From contig JAAVYP010000051.1 of NCBI GenBank assembly GCA_022791195.1, forward strand, positions 1-44,702: DNA of 44,702 bases, read 5' to 3'. Position numbers and translations under genes: made by a program. Below the pieces are notes generated by a model that searched no databases, was not told the origin of the DNA, and worked only from the letters and a program-made list of their open reading frames with translations. The DNA comes from Clostridiales bacterium. GTDB lineage: Bacteria; Bacillota; Clostridia; Oscillospirales; CAG-272. Positions 33,686-43,044 of the stretch are shown here, one piece after another; the stretch's first letter is position 1, and every line of letters starts with the position of its first letter.

Positions 33686-33761
33686 TGCGGCATCGCCAAG
33701 CGGTAAGGCAACGGACTCTGACTCCGTCATTACCTAGGTTCGAATCCTAGTGCCGCAGCCA
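33686..33761 (+). tRNA. tRNA-Gln (anticodon CUG)
   Basis: A full cloverleaf: acceptor arms TGCGGCA and TGCCGCA, D arm around CGCCAAGCGGTAAGGC, anticodon stem ACGGA/TCCGT with loop CTCTGAC (anticodon CTG, codon CAG), T arm CTAGGTTCGAATCCTAG, discriminator G and encoded CCA. The initial U1-A72 pair is typical of glutamine tRNAs. Confidence 0.95.
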
Positions 33762-33764
33762 AAA

Positions 33765-33796
33765 ACAGAGCAAAGATTTCTTTGCTCTGTTTTTTA
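33765..33796 (+). terminator. Terminator of tRNA-Gln
   Basis: An 11-bp stem (33765-33775 with 33780-33790), loop ATTT, then TTTTTTATT. It separates the tRNA from the surface protein gene. Confidence 0.9.
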
Positions 33797-33836
33797 TTGC
33801 TTTTATCAGAAATATAAGAAATACATAGAAAATTCG

Positions 33837-33865
33837 TTGACATTTACCGAAAAAATTTCTATAAT
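33837..33865 (+). promoter_or_regulatory. Promoter of the giant surface protein
   Basis: A perfect consensus TTGACA (33837-33842), 17-bp spacer, TATAAT (33860-33865). Expected start is near 33872. Confidence 0.85.
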
Positions 33866-33878
33866 AATATATCATGAC

Positions 33879-33918
33879 GAGTATTGTTTCCGTAAACTTT
33901 CCACAAACAACAATACTC
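33879..33918 (+). promoter_or_regulatory. 5' UTR stem-loop of the surface protein gene
   Basis: GAGTATTGTT (33879-33888) and AACAATACTC (33909-33918) form a perfect 10-bp stem with a 20-base loop, near the 5' end of the mRNA. It may stabilise the transcript. Confidence 0.55.
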
Positions 33919-33950
33919 ATATAAATGATAAAAATTTAAGGAGGAAATGT

Positions 33951-36900
33951 ATGAAAAAGAATTTTTGGCTAAAAAAACCGCTGAGTATGTTCTTATGTAT
34001 GGCCATTCTTTTTTCTCTCATTTTTGGGAACCTTACGGTCAACGCTGATGTCATTCAAGCGCCTGGTGAGGCGTGGAATACTTATCTTGGCCGTGTTTAC
34101 CAGGAACGCTATAATGAGTTTTTAGCGCTGCGCGAGAAAAATGCCGATAATAACGTACCAGCAGAAGAAGTATGGACCGGCAACCAAGTGGCGGCCACTG
34201 ATGAAGACGGCAATGGCTTAGTGGACGTTTACACGGCTGCACAGCTGCGCTGGGCTCTGGTCAATAAAAGGTCCTTAGAGCTCAAGAACGACGTTGACTT
34301 AGGCGGCCGCAACAATGTAAACTGGACCCCTGTGGCTGATCCCGGCAATATTACGATTGAAGGAAACGGCTACACCATTTACAACATGTATTGCAGCGGC
34401 GGCGCTAATACCGGTATGCTTTCAACCGTAGGCAGAGCAAGTTCTGCCTTTAAAATGCAGAATATCCGCTTCCGTTATTGTTACACCTATGCCACGGCAA
34501 CGCATTCCGGCACAGTAGTCGGCTGGATGCTGGCCGGTCAAATGAAACAAGTTGCGGTAGAAGATTCAGTGGTTCGAGGGGACAGCCACACCGGCGGTAT
34601 GGTAAGCGGATGGAACAACGACGGCGATTCAAGTTTGAACAGCTTTTATGTGCAAATGGATCAATGCCATGTACGCAACGTAACTACCTATGGGACCTCG
34701 TGTGTTGGTTCCTTTGTAGGACCTGTTTCCGGTTACAAAATTACCAACTGTTATTCGATTGACAGCTACGATATCTCCACAGACCAGCATTCGGGCGGTT
34801 TTGTTTCCTGCCCCGGCAACTGCTTAGTCGAAAATTGTTTCACCAATGTAAAGCTGTATTGCAATGTAAGAGGTGGTGTGTTTGTTGGTATCGGCCATTT
34901 CGCCAATAAATTTGTAAACTGCTTTGCCGCCGGCGTAGTGGAGGGTACAAACAGTGTAGGTGGCTTCTTGGGAGTCGACGACGGGTCAACAGACCAGTTT
35001 ATAAACTGTTACAGCACCTCTATGGTTGGCATGCAGAACAATGCGGACTACATGGGCGGCTTCTACGGTGCTGGTCAAACCTATTCCAGCTATACAAACT
35101 GTTACAGCGCCGGTGAAGTAGGCACCACCAAGACCAACAGTGACACCAACCCCGGTTCAATCGGCGGTTTTGGCGGTAGCGTCCCAACACAGACCTGCTT
35201 TAACAACTGCTATTATGATAAGCAAACCTCCGGCATGAAAGAATTTGCCATTGGTTCAACCAAGCATACTTCTATGACCCACATCTCCGGTTACTTGACC
35301 GGGCAAATGATCGGCGATGCTATGACAGAGGAATTTGGTACCGAAAACTGGGTTTACCAAGACGGTATGTATCCCCAGCTTTCGGTGTTTGCCAATCCGG
35401 ATGAAACGTTCGGCAACGAGAACGACCGGGCCATTGCCAAGGCTTATTCGGCCGCTTCGGTTTGTACCGCCCTGCTCCAGCCTTCCAACTTAGGCAAAAC
35501 GCAGGAAGAATTAGAAAACTATCCGGTTGATCAATATGATACCGTACGTGATATCAGCGTGCTCTTCCCGTTAACGAACAACGCGTTAGCCGGTTACGAG
35601 CCAAGCACGGGCGATCCCTCTATTTCCTGGACCGTTCGTGACGGTTATACCTGTCAAATTGAGGGTGAAATGAAGGGTCTGCCGATTATCACCATTGATT
35701 CTAAAACCTATGAGGTAACAAACTTTGCCCCTGGTACAGGATGGGTTGACGTTTCGGTGGACACCGGCATTGTAAATGAACAAAACGGTAAAAACATCAT
35801 CGGCGAACGCTTCATGCGTTTAGTACCTACTACCGTTATTTCTTTGGCGTCCAGCGCTGGCGTCGATAAAGTCATCTACGTGGCAAAAGATAATCGCTTG
35901 AACAAAGAAGATATTTCTTACGACCATCGTAAAAATGTTACCTTTGCAGCAGGAAAGGCGTTAGACTTAGATCAGCTTAAAATCAAGATCTTCCCTTATC
36001 CGGAGAACGACACCACCTTTGGCTATGCCGAAGATAAAACACCGCAAGGCATCCAAGTAACCGGCGAGGGAATGAGCGGCCTGATCCTCGTTGTTGTCTC
36101 TAAACTGAATCCGGATACCGGTGAATACGAAGAGTTGGAGATTGCCTCCGATCAACATCTGCAGCAGCTCCTGCTTAACCAAAGAGATGCAGAAGAAGAG
36201 GACATTGGCGTGTACCGTTTGGAATACAGATGGTTCACCTCCAACACCTTGTCAGGCGGTTATATCACCAACAGCAAAACATTAACTGTACGCAATGCAC
36301 TGCAGCTTTCCTATGAGTGGAATCATCCCGATCACAAGGAAGACAATCTTATTTATAAAGATGATTATCCTTACATCATTGACCAAGCGGTAAAAGATGG
36401 TGACAATTCCCTTCCCGAATCTCCCAGCACCAAAGGTTACACCTTTATGGGCTGGTCTACTGATCCGGACGCGAACCCAAATAGTTTCACCCCCTTCACC
36501 GCCGACACGACGTTGCCAGATGATACCGTTGTGTACGCCATCTGGCGGATTAACGCCTATGACGTCTCTATTGTTAAAAACGGCCGGGGCACCGTCAGCG
36601 GTACCGGCAGTTACAACTACGGTGATACCGCCAAAGTAACCTGGCAGCCGGAAGAAGGCTGGTATACCAACCAGGTTATCGTAGACGGCGTGATTCGAGA
36701 TGACCTATTAAATGTAAACGAATATACTTTTGAAAAAGTAGAAGAAGATCATACGGTATACGTAGAATTCGGTACGGAAAACAAGGTAGTCAACAACGAT
36801 CACTACCAAATCACCACCACCCGCACCGGCGGCGATTCGACTTGCCTTGTCAGCAATTCTCTTTCAGTGAAGCCTGGCGATAACGCAACTGTTACCTGGT

Positions 36901-39900
36901 CATGCGGAACAGGCTATACCGTCACCAAAGTTCTTATCGATGGTGTGTTGGTTGATATCGAACAAGATGGCAGCTACACCTTCCAGGGAGTTCAGCGTGA
37001 TCATAATATAGAGGTTGTTTTTGAGGCGCTCAAAGAGCCTGATATCTCTCACGCAGTCGATGGTTATTCCACTGTTACCACCTCAAAACAAGGCAACGGA
37101 ACGATCAGCCAGAGCTCCAGCGTGAAAAACAGTGATTCTTATACCGTAGAGTGGCAGCCTGATCCAGGCTACAAGGTAACAAAGATTATTATTGACGGGG
37201 TAGAATACACCGATGAAAGCATCCTCACCAAAGGTGAGTTCACCATCTTCCCCGTTGAGCATGACCGTACGATTGAAGTCATCTTTGAACCGGATCCGGA
37301 TAGCCCCAACAAGCCGGAACCGGTTGATCCCGATGCAACAAGCAATTCTTACACCATTGAGACACTGATCACCGGCGGCCCAGGTACGATTACCCCGGGC
37401 GCGGTTATTGAAGTGATCACCCCGCCTAATGCTGATCCTGAGGCAAAAGACTATACCGTTGCATGGGAAGTGACCGATCAGCGCTACAAGGTCAAGGATA
37501 TCTATATCGACGGCCAGTCGGTCAAAGACGAGGGCGCGATTGATACAGAACTTGAGTTTACAAATATCGACAGCGACCACACCGTGCTGGTTGTACTGGA
37601 GCCAAATTTGTTCCAGGTTAAGACCATCGTTGAGGGAGAAGGAACCATCACGTCGGGTGCTACCCTGTTCTGGGGTGAAAATTATCAGGTAAACTATGCG
37701 CCTGCTGATGGTTGGGAGCTGAAACAGATTTATATCGACGGTGAGCCCCAAATTGCAGAAGAAACCGAAGAAGAACTTCCCTTTGCACATGGCGTGTTAG
37801 CATTGAATGAAGAAGGAGCCGGCACAGAAAGTGCTCCGATCGATTTCAACGCGATTGATCGTGACCATATCGTAAAAGTTATCTATACAAAAATCGGTGA
37901 AGCACCTGAACAGACAGTAAAACATTCAGTGTCTACCTCACTGGTCGGCGGTATAGGTACCATTACGCCAGGTGTTGTGCTGGCGGACGGCAGTTCGTAC
38001 ACGATAGACTGGACAATCGAAGAAGGATACGCTCTTGAATCGGTTGTTGTCAAGGTCAATGGCGTTGCTAAGGACGGCATGGTGAACGGCAATCAGGTCA
38101 TCATTGATGATTTAAGCGATGATATCGAGGTTGTTGTTACACTTCGCCCTGCAAACGCTCTTACCGATCCCACCCCAGGCGGCAATGCCACCTATACGAT
38201 TTACACCAGTATCCAAAAAGGGGCTGGAACCATCACACCTACAGTAAATGGGGTTGCCGAGGGCAGCAATCAAACCGTTTCTTGGACATTTGGCGATGAC
38301 TCGGCTATCCGTACCATCTATGTGGACGGCATAGTGCGAGATGATCTGCTAAAGGCAGGCGAATTGACCTTTGAAAATATTACACAAGATCATACCGTTG
38401 CGATTTTCATTAAAGAAGATCCGAACGGCACCGGCGGTGTGGTTGATAAAGACAGTTACCGCGTCACGACCTCTCAAAGCGGTCAGGGCGACATCTCTGA
38501 CAGTACGATGGCTGACAAGGGAGACACGGTAGTCGTCACCTGGACACCTGCTCCGGGCTATCAGGTAAGCAAAGTCATCATTGACGGCGCTGAAAAGAAC
38601 AATCTTATTAGTGCTGAAAGCATTACCCTCAGCAACATAGGGGCTGACCACACAGTTCATGTAGAGTTCACCAAAATCGACTCGACTGATCCAGGTGAAA
38701 ATCCGCCTGCGCCCCTGCCCCAGTATAACATTACAACCACTATGCAAGGGGATGGAAGCATTTCTTCCTCTGCTGTGGTCGAAAAGGGCGAAGACAAAAC
38801 CATCCGCTGGAGTCCGAAAGGTGACAATATTGTAGCAGCGGTGATCGTAGACGGCGTGATCCGTGACGATCTGTTAGACAAAAACGAAATCAGCTTTACC
38901 GATATTGATAAGGATCACAGCGTAGAGGTTATCTTTAAATCCAAAACCGGCGATAATCCTCCGGTTGATCCCCCAGTTGATCCTCCTAAACCGGTAGATC
39001 CGGACACAGAGGAACGGGTTCAGATTAAAACATCCACCTCTGGGCAAGGCACTATCAGCGACACAAAAATCGTAAAAGTGGGCGACAGTTATGTTGTTTC
39101 TTGGGAAGCGGCAGATGGCTGGAAAGTCGGCGGTGTTCTGATCGACGGTCTCAATGCAGACAGCTTAACAGAAGCCGGCGAAGTCACTTTGAATGATCTT
39201 ACCGCTGATCACACCATTCATGTTATCTTTGTCCCTGAGGACAATAGCGAGCCAACCAAGTCTTATCAGATTGAGACTGAATTAACTGGCGGAAAAGGCA
39301 GCATTACCTCTTCTGCTGAAGTACAGGAAGGCGAAGACCATACCGTAACATGGGAAGTGGATGCGGCCTATGAAATCATAAGCATCACGGTTGATGGAGT
39401 AGAACGGCCTGATTTGTTCTCGGCCAGCTCCCTGACCTTTGATGATGTTAATGCCGATCACAGCGTACACGTTACCCTGCAAAAAATTCCTCCCATTTAC
39501 GAAATCAAGACCGAGCTTTCGGGCGGTAAAGGCAGCATCACCGATTCGGGTGAAGTACGCAAAGGTGAAAACTTTACCGTAACATGGGAAGCCGAGGAAG
39601 GCTATGAAATCATAAGCGTGGTTATCGATGGCGCAGAACGGACCGATTTACTTTCGGCTGGTTCCTTTACCTTTGAGTCTGCTGACGCAGAGCACAGTGT
39701 ACAGGTTATTCTGCAAAAAATTCCCGTTTATGGAATCAAGACCGAGCTTTCGGGCGGTAAAGGCAGCATCACTGATTCGGGTGAAGTACGCAAAGGCGAA
39801 AACTTTACCGTAACATGGGAAGTCGAGGAAGGCTATGAGATTACCAGTGTGGTTGTGGACGGCGTAGAACGGACCGATTTACTTTCGGCTGGTTCCTTCA

Positions 39901-40136
39901 CCTTTAATGATGTTGACGCAGAACACAGCGTACACGTGACCGTGCGTGAAATTCCTTCTGAGGATAAATCAGAGGAGGATCCGCCAAAAGAAAAAGATCC
40001 TTCTGAGAAAAAACCGATTGATGAGGAAGAACCTCCCCAAACGGGATATACACACACCCTTGCGGGCTGGATATTCCTGATGATATTATCCGCAGGCGCT
40101 TTAACGATTGTTTCCGGCAAACGCCGCCATCAATAA
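33951..40136 (+). CDS. Large beta-helix/InlB-type repeat surface protein
   Basis: A 2061-residue exported protein. Signal peptide residues 1-32 (cleavage near VNA). Residues about 95-483 form a right-handed beta-helix with GLUG-like turns, where each rung ends NCYS, ENCF, VNCF, INCY, TNCY or NNCY. A beta domain (about 484-810) leads to one InlB B-repeat (about 812-867; KGYTFMGWSTDPDANPNSF). Thirteen units of about 75-100 residues follow (36555 to 39958), each with GTI-type opening, a W or GY, a hydrophobic-IDG core and DHTVHV end, like divergent InlB B-repeats. Pro/Lys/Glu-rich spacer, then PPQTG (2028-2032), a hydrophobic helix and KRRHQ form a sortase-type signal, although with P for L. The ATG at 33951 has AAGGAGG. 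The long frame extending back into the tRNA is not the start. Adhesion is likely but unproven. Confidence 0.88.
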   Translation: MKKNFWLKKPLSMFLCMAILFSLIFGNLTVNADVIQAPGEAWNTYLGRVYQERYNEFLALREKNADNNVPAEEVWTGNQVAATDEDGNGLVDVYTAAQLRWALVNKRSLELKNDVDLGGRNNVNWTPVADPGNITIEGNGYTIYNMYCSGGANTGMLSTVGRASSAFKMQNIRFRYCYTYATATHSGTVVGWMLAGQMKQVAVEDSVVRGDSHTGGMVSGWNNDGDSSLNSFYVQMDQCHVRNVTTYGTSCVGSFVGPVSGYKITNCYSIDSYDISTDQHSGGFVSCPGNCLVENCFTNVKLYCNVRGGVFVGIGHFANKFVNCFAAGVVEGTNSVGGFLGVDDGSTDQFINCYSTSMVGMQNNADYMGGFYGAGQTYSSYTNCYSAGEVGTTKTNSDTNPGSIGGFGGSVPTQTCFNNCYYDKQTSGMKEFAIGSTKHTSMTHISGYLTGQMIGDAMTEEFGTENWVYQDGMYPQLSVFANPDETFGNENDRAIAKAYSAASVCTALLQPSNLGKTQEELENYPVDQYDTVRDISVLFPLTNNALAGYEPSTGDPSISWTVRDGYTCQIEGEMKGLPIITIDSKTYEVTNFAPGTGWVDVSVDTGIVNEQNGKNIIGERFMRLVPTTVISLASSAGVDKVIYVAKDNRLNKEDISYDHRKNVTFAAGKALDLDQLKIKIFPYPENDTTFGYAEDKTPQGIQVTGEGMSGLILVVVSKLNPDTGEYEELEIASDQHLQQLLLNQRDAEEEDIGVYRLEYRWFTSNTLSGGYITNSKTLTVRNALQLSYEWNHPDHKEDNLIYKDDYPYIIDQAVKDGDNSLPESPSTKGYTFMGWSTDPDANPNSFTPFTADTTLPDDTVVYAIWRINAYDVSIVKNGRGTVSGTGSYNYGDTAKVTWQPEEGWYTNQVIVDGVIRDDLLNVNEYTFEKVEEDHTVYVEFGTENKVVNNDHYQITTTRTGGDSTCLVSNSLSVKPGDNATVTWSCGTGYTVTKVLIDGVLVDIEQDGSYTFQGVQRDHNIEVVFEALKEPDISHAVDGYSTVTTSKQGNGTISQSSSVKNSDSYTVEWQPDPGYKVTKIIIDGVEYTDESILTKGEFTIFPVEHDRTIEVIFEPDPDSPNKPEPVDPDATSNSYTIETLITGGPGTITPGAVIEVITPPNADPEAKDYTVAWEVTDQRYKVKDIYIDGQSVKDEGAIDTELEFTNIDSDHTVLVVLEPNLFQVKTIVEGEGTITSGATLFWGENYQVNYAPADGWELKQIYIDGEPQIAEETEEELPFAHGVLALNEEGAGTESAPIDFNAIDRDHIVKVIYTKIGEAPEQTVKHSVSTSLVGGIGTITPGVVLADGSSYTIDWTIEEGYALESVVVKVNGVAKDGMVNGNQVIIDDLSDDIEVVVTLRPANALTDPTPGGNATYTIYTSIQKGAGTITPTVNGVAEGSNQTVSWTFGDDSAIRTIYVDGIVRDDLLKAGELTFENITQDHTVAIFIKEDPNGTGGVVDKDSYRVTTSQSGQGDISDSTMADKGDTVVVTWTPAPGYQVSKVIIDGAEKNNLISAESITLSNIGADHTVHVEFTKIDSTDPGENPPAPLPQYNITTTMQGDGSISSSAVVEKGEDKTIRWSPKGDNIVAAVIVDGVIRDDLLDKNEISFTDIDKDHSVEVIFKSKTGDNPPVDPPVDPPKPVDPDTEERVQIKTSTSGQGTISDTKIVKVGDSYVVSWEAADGWKVGGVLIDGLNADSLTEAGEVTLNDLTADHTIHVIFVPEDNSEPTKSYQIETELTGGKGSITSSAEVQEGEDHTVTWEVDAAYEIISITVDGVERPDLFSASSLTFDDVNADHSVHVTLQKIPPIYEIKTELSGGKGSITDSGEVRKGENFTVTWEAEEGYEIISVVIDGAERTDLLSAGSFTFESADAEHSVQVILQKIPVYGIKTELSGGKGSITDSGEVRKGENFTVTWEVEEGYEITSVVVDGVERTDLLSAGSFTFNDVDAEHSVHVTVREIPSEDKSEEDPPKEKDPSEKKPIDEEEPPQTGYTHTLAGWIFLMILSAGALTIVSGKRRHQ
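39498..39959 (+). repeat. Nearly identical 231-bp tandem repeat
   Basis: Units 12 (39498-39728) and 13 (39729-39959) of the surface protein match almost base for base over the first 110 bases and diverge later by scattered changes. This indicates a recent duplication; unit 11 (about 39264) is a weaker relative. Confidence 0.85.
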
Positions 40137-40169
40137 TCGCAAGCAAATGGATTTCATATCATAACCAAT

Positions 40170-40200
40170 AAGAAGCAGACGATTTTTCGTCTGCTTCTTT
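40170..40200. terminator. Terminator after the surface protein gene
   Basis: A perfect 13-bp stem (40170-40182 with 40187-40199) with loop TTTT and a short T-run. Confidence 0.85.
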
Positions 40201-40363
40201 GACGTTATATCCTTCACAAGCATGCTGCGCTGACACGTTGTTCCTTTTTATTGATCTTTCAAAAATGTAAGAAGAGAGCATCACATGTAAGCTGTATCAA
40301 TGGCAGTGCTTTCTTTTATACGCTATAATGGTTACAGATTCTACGAAAGGATATAAGTCAAAA

Positions 40364-40705
40364 ATGAAAAGTAAAATGCTAATTATACTGGGTACTGTTT
40401 TGTTCTTAATATGCTGCACTGTGGGCGGTCTATACTATTTTGAGAACCACAAGGGTATTTATTACTCACAAATTGACAACACCAAAATGAAAGAGCTTTC
40501 CACCAGCAACAACATGAAATATGAATATACCTTAGCATGCTACAACAAAAACGGGCAAAAGAAAACGCTCAAATTCAAAACATCAAGAGAGCTGCGGGAA
40601 GACGCCTATATTCTCTTAGAAGTTCGCATGTTTGGCGTTCACCGCTGGGAAGAGGTTCAATATGACGAGCTGCCGGCAAAAGTGCAGAATAAATATCAAG
40701 AATAA
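40364..40705 (+). CDS. YxeA family protein
   Basis: A 113-residue YxeA/DUF1093 protein: a transmembrane or lipoprotein-like N-terminus (MKSKMLIILGTVLFLICCTV, about 1-22), then IYYSQIDNTK, YEYTLACYNKNGQKKTLKF, a LREDAYILLEV turn and the EEVQYDELPAKVQNKY end, which are the family pattern. It is a small exported OB-like protein of unknown function. The ATG at 40364 is preferred: the upstream ATG at 40328 lies in a TATAAT (40324-40329) that is itself a likely -10. GAAAGGA precedes at somewhat long range. Confidence 0.82.
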   Translation: MKSKMLIILGTVLFLICCTVGGLYYFENHKGIYYSQIDNTKMKELSTSNNMKYEYTLACYNKNGQKKTLKFKTSRELREDAYILLEVRMFGVHRWEEVQYDELPAKVQNKYQE

Positions 40706-40747
40706 GAAATGCTTAATTAAAGCAAGTCAATTCTCTGATCCAATCAC

Positions 40748-40775
40748 AAAACACGCTGAAATTCAGCGTGTTTTT
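40748..40775 (+). terminator. Terminator after the YxeA-family gene
   Basis: AAAACACGCTG (40748-40758), loop AAATT, CAGCGTGTTTT (40764-40774), then T. Confidence 0.85.
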
Positions 40776-40907
40776 GCATATGTTTTATATTTCATGGACA
40801 TACCTAAAAAAGCAAGTTATAAACCTACATACATGCTATGATTATTGACAAAATGCGAAAAAAAGGGTATTCTTTAAGGAGAGAAATAAAGTTAGGCAGG
40901 AAAAAAC

Positions 40908-42899
40908 ATGTCATCTACCCAAAACAACAGTTATGGCAATACCAGTATTACCTCGTTAAAAGGCGCTGATCGCGTACGCAAACGCCCCGCCGTCATTTTT
41001 GGCTCTGACGGTCTTGAGGGATGCCAGCACTCGGCTTTTGAAATTCTATCCAATGCGGTTGACGAGGCCAGAGAGGGTTATGGTCACAAGGTGATCATGA
41101 CCGTTTTTGCGGATCATTCCATGCAAGTCGAGGATTTCGGACGCGGTATTCCGCTTGACTACAACGAAAAAGAAGAACGCTACAACTGGGAACTTGTCTT
41201 TTGTGAATTATATGCGGGCGGCAAATACAACAATGATTCAGACCGTGCTTCTTACCAGTATTCGTTAGGACTGAACGGACTTGGCGCCTGCGCGACCCAA
41301 TACTCTTCTGCATACATGCATGTCATTTCAAGAGACGGCCGCTTCGTCTATGAAATGAATTTTGAAAAAGGCGAACCGATCGGCGAACTTGTCAAAAAAG
41401 AAGCGACCGGCGCGGAGCAGAAAAGCGGTACTATTATCAAATGGAAACCCGATCTTGAGGTATTTACCGACATTGCCATTCCCAAAGAATACTTTTTAGA
41501 TATGCTGAAGCGGCAGTCGGTCGTGAATGCAGGCATCACCTTTGTGCTGCGCTTTGAGGGCGCCAAGGGATTTGAAAATTATGAATTTCTATACGAAAAC
41601 GGCATTGGCGATTATGTCGAAGAGGCCGCCGGCGAGACGGCACTCACCCTCCCTGTTTTGTGGAATTTAGAGACCGCAGGCAAGGACCGTGCCGACAAAA
41701 AAGAATATAAATTGAAAGCAGAGGTTGCGTTTTGTTTTTCCAACACCGTCAAAATGCTGGAATATTATCACAACTCCAGCTTTTTGGAACATGGCGGAGC
41801 GCCCGAAAAAGCGGTCAAAAACGCATTTGTATTCGCCATTGACAAATATCTTAAAGCACAAAGCCGTTACAACAAAAACGAAAGCAAAATCACCTTTGCC
41901 GACGTTGAGGATTGTCTGATCTTAGTGACAAACAGCTTTTCCACCCAAACCTCTTACGAAAACCAAACAAAAAAAGCGATTACCAACACCTTTATTGCCG
42001 AGGCGCTGACCTCCTTTTTAAAAGAAAAATTAGAAATTTATTTTATCGAAAATCCGCTGGAGGCCGAAAAAATCGGCAATCAGGTGTTGATCAACAAACG
42101 TTCGCGCGAATCGGCCGAAAGTGCCCGAATCAAGGTCAAGGTCAATCTGACCGGCAAAATGGATATCGCGAACAAAGTTGAAAAATTTGTCAACTGCCGT
42201 TCAAAGGACCCTGAAAAAAGAGAGCTTTATATCGTGGAGGGCGACTCGGCCCTTACCTCTTGTAAATTGGGTCGTTCTGCCGAATTTCAGGCGATAATTC
42301 CCGTTCGGGGTAAAACCCTGAATTGCTTAAAAAGCTCCTACGACAGAATTTTCAAAAGTGATATTATTGTCGATTTGCTCCGCGTGATTGGCTGCGGCGT
42401 AGAATTAGATAAAAAAATCAAAGCGGATATTGCCAAATTTGATTATGATATGCTCAAATGGAACAAAATCATCATTTGCACCGATGCTGATGAAGACGGC
42501 TTTCATATACGAACGCTGGCGCTTACCATGTTTTACCGCCTTTTGCCCACGCTCATCAAACGGGGCCGTGTTTACATTGCCGAATCGCCGCTTTATGAAA
42601 TTACCTGCGGCAACGATATCTACTTTGCTTACACCGAACAGGAAAAAACAGAGATTACCGAAAAATTAGGCAACAAAAAATACACATTGCAGCGCTCCAA
42701 GGGTTTGGGTGAAAACGAACCGGATATGATGTGGGAAACCACCATGAACCCTGCCACCAGACGCTTAATTCAAATCTCTGAGGCGGACGCAGAAAAAACC
42801 GCCAAGCTATTTGACACGCTGTTAGGTGATGATCTGCCGGGACGAAAGGAATTTATCACCCAGCATGGTCACGAATATTTATCCAACGCCGATATTTAA
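40908..42899 (+). CDS. Divergent GyrB/ParE-like type IIA topoisomerase subunit
   Basis: A 663-residue protein with GHKL ATPase, transducer and TOPRIM regions. Motifs: FEILSNAVDEA (GHKL Glu/Asn), EDFGRGIPLD, GLNGLGACATQYSS (canonical subunits have GLHGVGA), TQTSYENQTKKAITN (QTK loop near 345), YIVEGDSA and ICTDADEDGFHIRTLALTMFYR (canonical DADVDG), and QRSKGLGENEPDMMWETTMNP. All functional elements are present, but spellings differ from housekeeping gyrase, so it is likely an accessory paralogue known in Clostridia. The next gene is addB, not a GyrA/ParC-type subunit. A GGAG site lies some distance upstream; the start is chosen as the first ATG in frame. Confidence 0.82.
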   Translation: MSSTQNNSYGNTSITSLKGADRVRKRPAVIFGSDGLEGCQHSAFEILSNAVDEAREGYGHKVIMTVFADHSMQVEDFGRGIPLDYNEKEERYNWELVFCELYAGGKYNNDSDRASYQYSLGLNGLGACATQYSSAYMHVISRDGRFVYEMNFEKGEPIGELVKKEATGAEQKSGTIIKWKPDLEVFTDIAIPKEYFLDMLKRQSVVNAGITFVLRFEGAKGFENYEFLYENGIGDYVEEAAGETALTLPVLWNLETAGKDRADKKEYKLKAEVAFCFSNTVKMLEYYHNSSFLEHGGAPEKAVKNAFVFAIDKYLKAQSRYNKNESKITFADVEDCLILVTNSFSTQTSYENQTKKAITNTFIAEALTSFLKEKLEIYFIENPLEAEKIGNQVLINKRSRESAESARIKVKVNLTGKMDIANKVEKFVNCRSKDPEKRELYIVEGDSALTSCKLGRSAEFQAIIPVRGKTLNCLKSSYDRIFKSDIIVDLLRVIGCGVELDKKIKADIAKFDYDMLKWNKIIICTDADEDGFHIRTLALTMFYRLLPTLIKRGRVYIAESPLYEITCGNDIYFAYTEQEKTEITEKLGNKKYTLQRSKGLGENEPDMMWETTMNPATRRLIQISEADAEKTAKLFDTLLGDDLPGRKEFITQHGHEYLSNADI

Positions 42900-42933
42900 C
42901 CAGCCGCTTGTCTAAGCGGCTTTCCAAATGTTT

Positions 42934-42974
42934 CTGCCAAGCAGCGATGACTGCTTGGCAGCCTATTATTTTTC
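42934..42974 (+). terminator. Hairpins after the topoisomerase-like gene
   Basis: A first hairpin (AGCCGCTT/AAGCGGCT at 42902-42921) and a stronger 11-bp stem (42934-42944 with 42951-42961, loop CGATGA) followed by CCTATTATTTTTC end the topoisomerase-like gene. Confidence 0.7.
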
Positions 42975-43044
42975 TAAAACAAGAAAAACAATCGATTGAG
43001 CACCGGTATCGATCGGCACAAAAAAGAAAGGTATCCTTATTCAT

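Noticed and set aside
33750-33950. Extended N-terminus of the surface protein frame starting inside the tRNA
   Set aside because: The frame begins within tRNA-Gln, crosses its terminator and the surface gene promoter. The ATG at 33951 has AAGGAGG and a signal peptide.
33686-33950. tRNA-Gln as an integration (att) site for the surface gene
   Set aside because: No integrase, no duplicated 3' tRNA end and no phage genes are visible; the surface gene has its own promoter and terminator.
37083-37790. 235-codon frame opposite the surface protein repeats
   Set aside because: It is a shadow of the repeat-rich gene with no start signals.
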